Assembly (NCBI RefSeq): GCF_024721155.1
Contig: NZ_JAHVAP010000008.1
Span: forward strand, 400,153 to 464,152
DNA: 64,000 nucleotides
Direction of reading: 5' to 3'
Source: Mucilaginibacter phenanthrenivorans
GTDB taxonomy: Bacteria > Bacteroidota > Bacteroidia > Sphingobacteriales > Sphingobacteriaceae
This document shows positions 1 to 7,613 of this stretch, piece by piece; position 1 is the stretch's first letter; each line of letters starts with the position of its first letter. Position numbers and translations under genes: made by a program. Below the pieces are notes generated by a model. That model saw only the letters and a list, made by a program, of their open reading frames with translations. It searched no databases and was not told the origin of the DNA.

Positions 1-463
1 CAATAATTGCGCCGGGCAATATCACGGAATTATTTAGTATAAGACAATTATCTCCTATAACAACTTCTTTAACAATAAGTGCGAGGTTCTTATAAATTTC
101 CGTTACGTTTTCAAATGGATGAACAATGTCAGTTATTGTTACGTTTGCAGATATTGCTGTATCTTTCCCTATCACTACTTTATTTGCACAAGTTAGGTGC
201 ATGTTTTGTTCAATGTTTACGTTATCGTTAATGACAATACCCGGTTTAAAATTAATTCCGGCATGGTTTGTAACGCCTTCAATGCGGGCATGATAATTAA
301 CAGATACGTTGTTTTTAAGCCTTATACAGCCAGGCGTTATTATTATCGGCTTTACAATGACATTTTTAACGCCACACTCTTTTAAAAAAAGCCTGTACCA
401 CAAGTTCGTTTTTAGGCGATGGTATAATCTAAATGACCTGGATATGTTTTGATAAATACTCAA
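1..463 (-). CDS. Hexapeptide-repeat acyltransferase, C-terminus beyond the window
   Basis: This is the 5' part (154 codons) of a left-handed beta-helix O-acetyltransferase, which would acetylate a sugar in the EPS made by the genes upstream of it. The reading begins LSIYQNISRSF, then WYRLF and CGVKNV, followed by hexapeptide-type turns such as LTCANKVVIGKDTAISANVT and an ITDIVHPF segment like the catalytic-His region of WcaF/LpxA-like transferases. The start is a TTG at 461-463. An ATG at 478, overlapping the previous stop, is in the same frame but is followed after three codons by TGA, so it cannot start this protein. The gene is co-directional with the acyltransferase at 475-1077, 11 bp away. 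The family is clear; the exact start and substrate are not. Confidence 0.75.
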   Translation of the reverse strand, partial: MSIYQNISRSFRLYHRLKTNLWYRLFLKECGVKNVIVKPIIITPGCIRLKNNVSVNYHARIEGVTNHAGINFKPGIVINDNVNIEQNMHLTCANKVVIGKDTAISANVTITDIVHPFENVTEIYKNLALIVKEVVIGDNCLILNNSVILPGAII

Positions 464-474
464 AGCTCAGTAAT

Positions 475-1077
475 TCATGTTTTTAAAAATCCGCCGTCGG
501 GTGTTGTTCTTAACCATTCGCCAGATGTACGATCATACCTTTTGATTATTTTTGCCGGGTTGCCTACAGCTACGCAATAATCTGGTATGTTTTTTATAAC
601 CACAGCGTTGGCGCCTACTACACTGCCTTTCCCTACCGATGCCCCTATAACACAAACATTTTCACCAAGCCATGCACCATCACCTATGGTAATTTCGCTA
701 AGCTGCTTTATTTGTTGATCAATAACCGGCAAGTCTATATTACTATATGAGTGTAGATTATCGCTTATGTAAACTTTGTCGGCCGTTAAAACCTTTTTTC
801 CTATATGGATCTTACCAGTTGCATAAATATGGTTAAAGTGGCCAATATGTGTGCCATCTCCAATTATTAAACTGCAATTTTCTTCCCCTGTATGCGGGTA
901 AGCGGCCAACCAGGTATTATATTCTACAATTACCTTGTTGCCAATTGAGATGTTTTTAGCCCCATAAATTTTTAATGGGGCAATGACTTTTGACCTTGAT
1001 CCAAAAGTTTTAAAGATCATCTTATGATAGGGGTATATAAAGACGAAATAAAAAAGACTTTTAATTTTACCAAACAT
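475..1077 (-). CDS. Maltose/galactoside-type O-acetyltransferase (hexapeptide)
   Basis: A 200-residue left-handed beta-helix acetyltransferase predicted to move acetyl from acetyl-CoA to a sugar hydroxyl in the cytoplasm. Hexapeptide turns run from about residue 35 (IYGAKNISIGNKVIVEYN) to residue 175. The end carries the typical SVVGANAVVIKNIPDYCVAVGNPAK block of the LacA/NodL group, and ISDNLHSYSN at about 100-110 contains the likely catalytic His. The length matches the family. It starts 24 bp after the Wzx stop and ends 11 bp before the next acyltransferase, so it belongs to the same minus-strand EPS unit. The acceptor sugar cannot be read from the sequence. Confidence 0.88.
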   Translation of the reverse strand: MFGKIKSLFYFVFIYPYHKMIFKTFGSRSKVIAPLKIYGAKNISIGNKVIVEYNTWLAAYPHTGEENCSLIIGDGTHIGHFNHIYATGKIHIGKKVLTADKVYISDNLHSYSNIDLPVIDQQIKQLSEITIGDGAWLGENVCVIGASVGKGSVVGANAVVIKNIPDYCVAVGNPAKIIKRYDRTSGEWLRTTPDGGFLKT

Positions 1078-1101
1078 TGTTTTTCTTTATGTATGCTGTT
1101 T

Positions 1102-2562
1102 TTAATTGTCGACGGATACCCGGATGCTGTTGACTTTATGTTTAAAAAACAGATAAATGACGTATATCGCAACCAGTACTACACATGTGACATCAGAAAT
1201 CCTAAAATCCACAGTCGGTTTGTATAATTTGTTAAACGCGGTAACTATTATTAAAAAAAACAGAAAATATATATCCTGTTTTTGAAATAGCATTCGCATT
1301 TTTAAATTGTACATTTTATTAAAAGTAAAAAGTAAATAAAACGATCCCAGCAATACCGCCAAAAACCATCCGCAAACAACACCATAGCCACCAAAGAAAT
1401 ATCCAAAACAGTAACTGAGTGCTAAGTTGAGAAGCCCCAAAATAAAATGTGTTTTTATCAAGATGTTCAGGTTGCCATCGGCCATGTAATAAAAATAGGC
1501 CGGGCCATTTAGAATGTTAAATATTAGGCTTAAGCCTAATATGAATAGTGTATTACAAAAAACCGGCTGATAGCTCCCTATCCAATAAAATGATATCAGC
1601 TTTCCGCTAATAATGATAATGCTCATAATAGCCAATGAAAAAAACAGCACATTAGAAAAAATTTTTTTATAAAAGGCAGGGATCTCATCTTTATTTAATC
1701 CCACCATTACCGGTACCAAACTTTGAGTAGCGCTTACTATTATTCCCCTTGCCTGCATCAACAACCTGTTGGCCATTTCATAATAGCCCGCAAATGCCAT
1801 CCCGCCAAATCTTCCTAAAAGTATTTTTGTAATAGGGTCATTAAGCATCGCTGCAAGGGATACGAATTGAAATTTCATTCCATAATTGAATATTTGCTTA
1901 AAGATAGCCTTGCTCCAATTCCATTTTAGCGGATTGTATTTAACATGATATATAACTGTTAATAAACAAAATACAAGTGCAAAAACAGATTGTATTACCT
2001 GTGCAAAAGCTACTCCTTTTAAATGGTAAACCGGCACAAAAAAGTAGGTTGCGACTAATAATACAAGAGACGAAACTGTAAAAATTCCGTTTCGGATATA
2101 GTTTTTTTGCATGCCATCCAACACCGAAGCATACACCCCGTTTACTGAATTTATGATTAAACAGGTTAATGAATAAGGCAATATTAACAGCCCTTCTTTG
2201 ATAAACTTAGCGGGTAAAACAGCTTTCAAAATTAAATCAGCACATGGATAGATGATAGCTGCAATCACTATAAAAAGCCCTAATAAAAACAAGGAAGCTG
2301 TAAAGACCAGCTGCTCCATTTTTTTTGTGTCTTTTTCCTTGATAAAAAGCGCTACAAAGCGTACAACGGAATCGGCAATGCCAAAGTTTGCAAGAGTTGC
2401 CAACGATGATGTTGACAAAACTACCGACCAAACTCCCAGCACTTCTACACCAAGCCTTGATAACAGATACCTATATAAAAACAGGTAAACAAGGCCTATA
2501 AGAACCACCTGCCCGCCAGATGTAATGACATTTAAAAGAACTAGTTTCTTTTTCCCTTCCAT
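1102..2562 (-). CDS. wzx: Wzx-type polysaccharide flippase (MOP superfamily)
   Basis: A 486-residue integral membrane protein with about 12-14 hydrophobic segments spread along its length. It begins with MEGKKKLVLLNVITSGGQ, a cytoplasmic start typical of oligosaccharide flippases, followed by a long first helix pair and LGVEVLGVWSVVLS, resembling the polysaccharide-biosynthesis (PF01943-like) N-terminus. It would flip undecaprenyl-linked repeat units across the inner membrane. Its ATG immediately follows the stop of the Wzz-like gene (no gap), which supports co-translation. It is the only Wzx-like flippase in the window; the large operon at 22-60 kb has an ABC exporter instead. Sequence type is clear, substrate is not. 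Confidence 0.88.
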   Translation of the reverse strand: MEGKKKLVLLNVITSGGQVVLIGLVYLFLYRYLLSRLGVEVLGVWSVVLSTSSLATLANFGIADSVVRFVALFIKEKDTKKMEQLVFTASLFLLGLFIVIAAIIYPCADLILKAVLPAKFIKEGLLILPYSLTCLIINSVNGVYASVLDGMQKNYIRNGIFTVSSLVLLVATYFFVPVYHLKGVAFAQVIQSVFALVFCLLTVIYHVKYNPLKWNWSKAIFKQIFNYGMKFQFVSLAAMLNDPITKILLGRFGGMAFAGYYEMANRLLMQARGIIVSATQSLVPVMVGLNKDEIPAFYKKIFSNVLFFSLAIMSIIIISGKLISFYWIGSYQPVFCNTLFILGLSLIFNILNGPAYFYYMADGNLNILIKTHFILGLLNLALSYCFGYFFGGYGVVCGWFLAVLLGSFYLLFTFNKMYNLKMRMLFQKQDIYFLFFLIIVTAFNKLYKPTVDFRISDVTCVVLVAIYVIYLFFKHKVNSIRVSVDN

Positions 2563-3639
2563 TTAAAACTTGCTTATTACCCTTTTTACTGTTAACCAGC
2601 AAATACATAAAAAGAGACCCGCCACTAAACCCAATATGGCGGCCTTTATTTTGCCTAGCTTGTTCACAAACAAAGGTAATACAGGGGTATCAATGGGCTG
2701 TATGAGCGGTGTTTCCTTCCGAAGCTGAATTTTAGATAGTTCAAGGTTCTTTATCATTTCAGCGTACACGGCCGAGCTTATTTGAACATCAACCTGCCTG
2801 CGCTGCGAAGGTACTCTTAAGACCGAGAGTGCCGGGTTGGCATTTGGCGATGCATCAGCGGCAGAAGCCACCCCTGTTATGGAGCTATTAAGAACAGATT
2901 TTACGCTATCTGTCTGTTTTTGAAGAATGGTAACATTTTGTTGTTGCTTTTTGGTTTTGGTTAATATGTAAAAACTGTTTACCGTGTTAACTATATTATT
3001 AGCAAATTCTTTGGCAAACAACTCATCTTTTGAAAATACGTCAACTTCTATAATACTGAGTTTTTTATCGGGCTTATCTACATTAAGTACGGTTTTATTA
3101 ATATTATCAACCAGATCAATGATGATGCTATCCTGCTGGCGGTTAAATGAATCAGGATTGCCATTAAAATTGATATTTTTTAATTCGGGCTTATCTTCCC
3201 ATTTTTTGCGTAGCTTATTAAAGTTGATGTATCTGTCAATAATTTTTTGAGGTTTGCCATTAAACATTGCCGTGCTTAGCAATGTCTTTTCGATCATATT
3301 ACGCGATTTGTACAACTCCAAAATATTATCGCCATGGAAAATTCCACCACCGCCACCTTCAATATTCACCCCCGCCAATGATGCCAACCCTGCATACTGA
3401 CCAAGGCCACCTTTATCTTCTTCTTCAAGCACAAATGTATAAACAGCTCTATATTGGGGCTTTTTAAAAATGGAGTAAGCCAAACCAACACATAATCCGA
3501 GTAAACCCATCATAGCAATTAACAATAGTTTACTGCGCAGGTATTTGGTAAAGCGTTTTGATTTTTTCACAAGGTCATCAAGTGAAATCTCCCCGCCTGC
3601 CGTATTCGGGCCCACGTTATTATGTTGATTAACATCCAT
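2563..3639 (-). CDS. Wzz-like chain-length determinant protein
   Basis: A 358-residue inner-membrane protein of the Wzz/polysaccharide co-polymerase class, without a kinase domain. A cytoplasmic N-terminus (1-33) leads to TM1 (about 34-58, KLLLIAMMGLLGLCVGLAYS). A large periplasmic region with coiled-coil-like stretches follows, and TM2 lies near 330-350 (AAILGLVAGLFLCICWLTV). The segment before TM2 has the proline-rich IQPIDTPVLP motif characteristic of Wzz proteins. It would set polymer chain length together with the export protein upstream and the flippase downstream, which it abuts exactly. The lack of a C-terminal Walker motif separates it from the Wzc at 56884-59319. Confidence 0.87.
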   Translation of the reverse strand: MDVNQHNNVGPNTAGGEISLDDLVKKSKRFTKYLRSKLLLIAMMGLLGLCVGLAYSIFKKPQYRAVYTFVLEEEDKGGLGQYAGLASLAGVNIEGGGGGIFHGDNILELYKSRNMIEKTLLSTAMFNGKPQKIIDRYINFNKLRKKWEDKPELKNINFNGNPDSFNRQQDSIIIDLVDNINKTVLNVDKPDKKLSIIEVDVFSKDELFAKEFANNIVNTVNSFYILTKTKKQQQNVTILQKQTDSVKSVLNSSITGVASAADASPNANPALSVLRVPSQRRQVDVQISSAVYAEMIKNLELSKIQLRKETPLIQPIDTPVLPLFVNKLGKIKAAILGLVAGLFLCICWLTVKRVISKF

Positions 3640-3671
3640 TATTTAATAAAAAATTTAAGCTGAGAGTATAG

Positions 3672-6149
3672 TTATTTATGCAAACTCAAAATCCCCAAAA
3701 TAATTGCGCCCAATGAGACTATACCCGTTGTAAGCCCCAAAATATTTTGCAGGGCGTTCGCTTTACTTTCCGGCTTTTTAGGTACATAAATCTCGCTTCC
3801 TGGTTTAACAGAGGGGTGATTGTTAAAGAAAAGGAATTTGCGCGTACCTTTTACAGTGCCGTTTGGATACACTACATAAGCCCCTCTTCGTAATGCCCCT
3901 GGGGCGTACCCGCCTGCATTGGATACAAAATCATTAAATGATTTTGATCTGTCATAAACCACGGCGCTTGGATAAAGCACCTGTCCGTTAACCCTAACAA
4001 TTTGTTGCTGTTTAGGCACCCTTAAAACATCGCCGTCCTCTAACAGTAAGTCACCTTTTGCCCCCGGCGTTTTTAAAACTCCACCCAAATCAATGCCTAC
4101 ATAATTATTACGCTGCTGGGAATCTTCTGTGTTGGTAGAATCTCTATAGGTTCTTTTAAGTCTGTTGGTTTGCGCGGTACGCTCCAAAGCAAGTGCTGCT
4201 GTATCAGCCTTAGTTTTGTCGATACCTAATATGGCAATATTTTCTCTTTTTAACGATCCGCCTTCTACATCTGCTGACGCAGTAAGGCCACCAGCCCGTG
4301 CAACCAGGTCAGAGATTTTTTCATTCTTATTTTTTAATGTATATGATCCGGGATATAACACTTCTCCTTCCACTTTCACCGTTTTTTGTTTTTCATATCC
4401 AGGTAAACTATATATAGATACGATATCAAATGGCATTAACACAAAGTTTGCATCATTTGGCTTTAAAGGGCCGTCTATATTTACGCTAAAAACTTGTGCA
4501 ACCGAACTGCTTTTAGATGTGGGATCGGCATCGGATATTCTCCTGGCTACTTCAATACGTTTAGTACTGGCTCCTTCTGCAAAACCGCCCGCCCTTAATA
4601 CTAGGTCCTCCACCTTCATGTTTTCCGAAAAAGCAAACTGTCCGGGTTTTCTAACACTCCCGTTTATGGTAACGACATAACGGTCTCTTAAATCAAAGAT
4701 CGACGATATATTAACAATATCCTCGCGCTGTAAGGGAATGTTAACTATTTTAGTCATCACATCTTTTACACTAAAGCCTATCATCTCTGTGCTGTTGTCG
4801 GGCTTTAGGCGTGTGATCGTACCTCTTTCGGTGAATGCATCTTCTTTTAACCCGGCTGCCTTTTCAATTAACTGGTATAGTGTTAGACCATTTTGCAACT
4901 CATAATCACCGGGCTTAAAAACCGCCCCGTTAATAACAACCCTATTTTCAAACCTGTTGATAATTGACTCAACCGTATATTTGTCGCCTCTTAAAGGAAT
5001 ATAGTTTTTATAATCGGCCTCCAAAACATCTGTGATTTTTCTTTGCTGATCGCTTATCTGTGAAACCTTAATCCTTGAAGTATAAGCGCTGTCGGTAAAT
5101 CCCCCTGCATAATTAAGAATATTATCAAGGCTTTCACCCGGCAGTACTTCAAATAATGCAGGAATTTTCACCTGTCCGGCAAGTTCCACCCTTGTTCTGT
5201 ACGTGGGTACGCGAACAATATCCTGATCTTGCAATGTTATGTTGTTTTTTTGATCGCCTTTTACCAAAAAATCATACACGTCAAGATGGTTTATGATCCG
5301 GTTATTCCTTATTATTTCTACCTGTCTTAAACTACCATTGTCATTTGGGCCACCTGCCGAATAAAGCGCATTGAAGACAGTTGCAAGCGATGGCAATGTA
5401 TAAGTGCCTGGTTTTACAACCTGCCCAATAATTATTACATGGATACTGCGTATGTCGCCAAGTGTTACCTGAACGCTTGTGCCGTGCCCAATGGCATAGT
5501 TATTAGCGGCAAGCTTGCTCTTTATTAACGACGTAGCTTGTTCTATGGTTTTACCGGCTACACTTAAAACTCCTACACCCGGAATATTAATATTGCCCTC
5601 AGGCGACACTGCAAGTTTCCAGTTAACCAGTGAACTACCATAAACATTGACATTTAGCTGATCATTAGGGCCAACAATATAATTTAGAGGTGTTGCGAGT
5701 TTGAGATTGGGTTCGAATGAATTATTTTTATTTTTAAAAATATCCGCTCCAAATATTTTGGGCCGAAGACTTTCAAATAAGTCCTTTCGCACAGCCGAGG
5801 TATCCGGGCTTTCCGGTTTGTAATTTAATTGCCGTCCTTGTGTAGTGGTGGTATCGGTGGGATTTCCCGAAGATTCTGCAGTCTTACTGCGGATATTCTT
5901 AATCCGTAGTTGCAGTTTCTGTGCCTGGTCGGCAGTCATGCCCTTGCTTTTTGCTTGTTGTATCAATTCTGCATCTGTTAGCCCGGCATTTTGGGCCTGC
6001 TGAAGCAGCTGAATGATTTGCTGATCCGAAATGTCATCAACGTTAATGGACGAGATATTTTGAAAATTGGTTTGGGCGGAAACAATTTTAATTGAAATAC
6101 AAAAAAGGGTAAAGACAATTAAAAATATTCGAATCTTAAATTTATTCAT
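3672..6149 (-). CDS. Outer-membrane polysaccharide export protein with six SLBB domains
   Basis: An 825-residue Wza-like exporter. It has an N-terminal signal peptide (1-26, ending IVSAQ), a low-complexity Gln/Ala/Lys stretch, a Poly_export domain beginning at YIVGPNDQLNVNVYG (about 155) and then six SLBB repeats. The repeats are recognised by recurring (V/I)xGxVxxPGxY and (N/R)AGG motifs. The C-terminus has one hydrophobic helix (NILGLTTGIVSLGAIILGIL). Its length is about twice that of enterobacterial Wza, as is usual for multi-SLBB exporters of Bacteroidota. It is the first gene of the minus-strand unit ending at position 1, and a TACTTTTG box lies 59 bp before the ATG. Confidence 0.9.
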   Translation of the reverse strand: MNKFKIRIFLIVFTLFCISIKIVSAQTNFQNISSINVDDISDQQIIQLLQQAQNAGLTDAELIQQAKSKGMTADQAQKLQLRIKNIRSKTAESSGNPTDTTTTQGRQLNYKPESPDTSAVRKDLFESLRPKIFGADIFKNKNNSFEPNLKLATPLNYIVGPNDQLNVNVYGSSLVNWKLAVSPEGNINIPGVGVLSVAGKTIEQATSLIKSKLAANNYAIGHGTSVQVTLGDIRSIHVIIIGQVVKPGTYTLPSLATVFNALYSAGGPNDNGSLRQVEIIRNNRIINHLDVYDFLVKGDQKNNITLQDQDIVRVPTYRTRVELAGQVKIPALFEVLPGESLDNILNYAGGFTDSAYTSRIKVSQISDQQRKITDVLEADYKNYIPLRGDKYTVESIINRFENRVVINGAVFKPGDYELQNGLTLYQLIEKAAGLKEDAFTERGTITRLKPDNSTEMIGFSVKDVMTKIVNIPLQREDIVNISSIFDLRDRYVVTINGSVRKPGQFAFSENMKVEDLVLRAGGFAEGASTKRIEVARRISDADPTSKSSSVAQVFSVNIDGPLKPNDANFVLMPFDIVSIYSLPGYEKQKTVKVEGEVLYPGSYTLKNKNEKISDLVARAGGLTASADVEGGSLKRENIAILGIDKTKADTAALALERTAQTNRLKRTYRDSTNTEDSQQRNNYVGIDLGGVLKTPGAKGDLLLEDGDVLRVPKQQQIVRVNGQVLYPSAVVYDRSKSFNDFVSNAGGYAPGALRRGAYVVYPNGTVKGTRKFLFFNNHPSVKPGSEIYVPKKPESKANALQNILGLTTGIVSLGAIILGILSLHK

Positions 6150-6207
6150 ATTAAAAAGCCATTATGGCATGACAAATAACACTAAAAATTACATCGTATT
6201 ATTTTTG

Positions 6208-6215
6208 CAAAAGTA
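6208..6215 (-). promoter_or_regulatory. Putative -7 promoter element for the SLBB exporter unit
   Basis: On the minus strand this reads TACTTTTG, an exact fit to the Bacteroidota -7 consensus TAnnTTTG, 59 bp upstream of the start codon at 6149. No convincing TTG-type -33 box is visible at the right spacing, so the call rests on one hexamer-scale match and position. The identical octamer occurs at 30908-30915. Confidence 0.4.
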
Positions 6216-6384
6216 ATTTAAATTAGGTTTTATTAAGAATAATGATGCTTTTTTAGTTAAAGGTTAATCCTTCTAAAAAAAAGTAGCGTCAAAAATGGTA
6301 GAGATTGTAATTAACACAATAAATTGTCATAATGTTTTGACATTGAAAAGTAAAACAATATCAGGCTTGCGATTAGTTCTGTAT

Positions 6385-6409
6385 AAGATGTTTATTTATT
6401 AAACATCTT
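6385..6409. terminator. Perfect 10-bp hairpin in the intergenic region
   Basis: AAGATGTTTA (6385-6394) and TAAACATCTT (6400-6409) form a perfect 10-bp stem with a 5-nt loop. No gene on either strand clearly ends here. It may be a terminator from a gene removed by rearrangement, or a binding site. Confidence 0.35.
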
Positions 6410-6521
6410 TATAATCAAAGCAACAAGGTAACTTTGTGCGCGAGGTATTGTCAAAAATCACTCGTCGAATCACGCTTTTTTTATTGAGAATTGGCGAGTA
6501 TATGAGACTTTGACAAAAAAC

Positions 6522-6555
6522 AAAAGCCTGCAAATTATTTAATTTGCAGGCTTTT
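6522..6555. terminator. Strong bidirectional intrinsic terminator-like hairpin
   Basis: AAAAGCCTGCAAATT (6522-6536) pairs perfectly with AATTTGCAGGCTTTT (6541-6555), giving a 15-bp stem with a 4-nt loop. It is flanked by A-runs on one side and T-runs on the other, so it would work in either direction. It lies between the EPS unit and the mobilisation module, which makes it a plausible insulator. The whole 6150-6849 interval contains this hairpin, the hairpin at 6385-6409, an IR at 6742-6763 and an open but startless frame at 6596-6736. No convincing gene was seen in it. Confidence 0.6.
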
Positions 6556-6741
6556 AGTTGGCTTTTATACCAAGTTCAGTGGAGGAGAGGGGACTAAAAT
6601 TGAACATCAGCCCAATAGGTTACTCGAAATAGAAGGCTTCGTTCTTCAGTTAAGTAGCATCATAGAAATCTTATCAGAAATGGATACCCACAAATCGAAC
6701 AATACCGGTAGCAAGCAATCTTTCAATGATAAGTGATGCTT

Positions 6742-6763
6742 CCTTGCCGGCAACGAGGCAAGG
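6742..6763 (+). other. Inverted repeat, possible oriT component
   Basis: CCTTGCC (6742-6748) and GGCAAGG (6757-6763) are perfect 7-bp arms separated by 8 nt, followed by a run of T. The site lies 425 bp upstream of mobA in a non-coding stretch, as expected for part of a transfer origin. Functional assignment is inference only. Confidence 0.3.
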
Positions 6764-6849
6764 CCATCCCTTTTTTCGGTAGTGACGGCTATGGTGCTTG
6801 TCAAAAGAGCGGGGGCAACTGATCCACCTTTGGCTAAAATCCAACAGCC

Positions 6850-7005
6850 ATGAAAGATCAAAAGACCAAAGTCAAATTTGCATCAGGCGTTAAACGCCGC
6901 GACCAGCAAACCCGCAAAAAGATCCGTCACCTGCTCAATTCGTTTCCGTCCATACCGCCGGTGCGCCATTCGTTCCAAACTAAAGACAGTACCGGCAAAG
7001 ATTAA
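6850..7005 (+). CDS. Small basic protein, function unknown
   Basis: A 51-codon ORF starting ATG at 6850 and ending TAA at 7003-7005, read as MKDQKTKVKFASGVKRR... and ending QTKDSTGKD. It is strongly basic in its first 27 residues (many Lys/Arg) with a short hydrophobic/proline stretch (LLNSFPSIPPV). A preceding short frame ends in TGA overlapping this ATG (ATGA). It shares the strand and base composition of mobA-mobB-mobC and lies directly upstream of their hairpin-rich leader. I do not recognise a family. It could be a small DNA-binding accessory of the mobilisation module or a chance ORF. Confidence 0.35.
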   Translation: MKDQKTKVKFASGVKRRDQQTRKKIRHLLNSFPSIPPVRHSFQTKDSTGKD

Positions 7006-7006
7006 C

Positions 7007-7161
7007 CCCGTTCTCGGAATTTTATAATCCCAGAACCGGGTTTTTGCAGCCTTGGCAAAGCCGCTTTTCTGCATGCGCCAGCATGCAGCAAGATGGATTT
7101 TTGTCCACAAAAATCATCTTGCCCGGCTTGCGCCGGGGGCTTTTGCTCGGAACTCGCAAAA
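7007..7161 (+). other. Run of hairpins upstream of mobA, candidate oriT or structured leader
   Basis: Five inverted repeats follow each other. A loose stem spans 7007-7040. CTGCATGC/GCATGCAG is at 7069-7076 and 7081-7088. A 14-bp stem with one bulged base joins 7090-7104 to 7107-7120. CCCGGC/GCCGGG is at 7122-7127 and 7132-7137. TTTTGC/GCAAAA is at 7141-7146 and 7156-7161. The mobA start follows at 7188. Dense dyads directly upstream of mobilisation genes are typical of oriT regions where relaxase and accessory proteins bind. The nick site cannot be placed from sequence alone. Confidence 0.45.
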
Positions 7162-7187
7162 CCCGGAACCCCTTAAAAGTCAAAACC

Positions 7188-7613
7188 ATGCCCCGAAAGA
7201 AAGCAGCCGACCAGGACTCCTTATTCAGCTATCCCATCCGCACCCGGGTCACCCAAAAGACCGGCGAACGGCTCGAAAAACTACAACAGGAGAGTGCTTG
7301 CCAAAGCGTAGGAGAAGTGGCCCGTATGGTACTCTCCGGCGAGACCATCTTATGCTTTTACCGCGATATCTCGCTGAATGCCCCTATGGAAGAAATGGCG
7401 CTCATCCGGAAGGAGCTTAAAGCCATCGGCATCAACATCAACCAGCAGACCCGCTATTTCCATACCAGCCGGACGGAGGCGCAAAAAGCATTTTACGCGC
7501 TGAAAACCGCGGAATTGTTCAGGCAGGTCGGGGGCAGGGTGGAGGAATTGTTAACGGTCATTAACCGCCTGGCAGAAAAATGGTTGCAAGGTTCGTCAAC
7601 GGCAAAAGTATAA
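7188..7613 (+). CDS. mobA: Mobilisation accessory protein (MobA of Bacteroidota Mob modules, MobC-like)
   Basis: A 141-residue protein. The first 45 residues resemble a ribbon-helix-helix DNA-binding fold (YPIRTRVTQKTGERLEKL, then SVGEVARMVLSG). The central part has the LKAIGININQQTRYFH segment typical of relaxosome accessory MobC-type proteins (compare GxNxNQ). It is expected to bind oriT and help load the relaxase. The ATG at 7188 was chosen because the frame upstream to 7044 runs through the hairpin region and has no family-like sequence. It overlaps mobB by 34 bp, indicating coupled expression. The name follows the CTnDOT scheme, in which MobA is the accessory protein. Confidence 0.8.
   Translation: MPRKKAADQDSLFSYPIRTRVTQKTGERLEKLQQESACQSVGEVARMVLSGETILCFYRDISLNAPMEEMALIRKELKAIGININQQTRYFHTSRTEAQKAFYALKTAELFRQVGGRVEELLTVINRLAEKWLQGSSTAKV

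Noticed and set aside
6574..6595. Sequence resembling the 3' end of a tRNA gene (GTGGAGGAGAGGGGACT), possible attachment site
   Set aside because: Only about 20 bases fit, there is no T-loop or full cloverleaf, and no matching copy was found at the other side of the mob module.
6596..6736. Open frame ending in a stop upstream of the mob genes, with protein-like sequence (RLLEIEGFVLQLSSIIEIL)
   Set aside because: It has no start codon at a sensible place and runs back into the terminator hairpin. At most it is the tail of a deleted gene, so I did not call it.
6646..7110. Two minus-strand open frames (71 and 75 codons)
   Set aside because: They run against the mob genes through the hairpin region and show no family-like motifs; they look like shadow frames.
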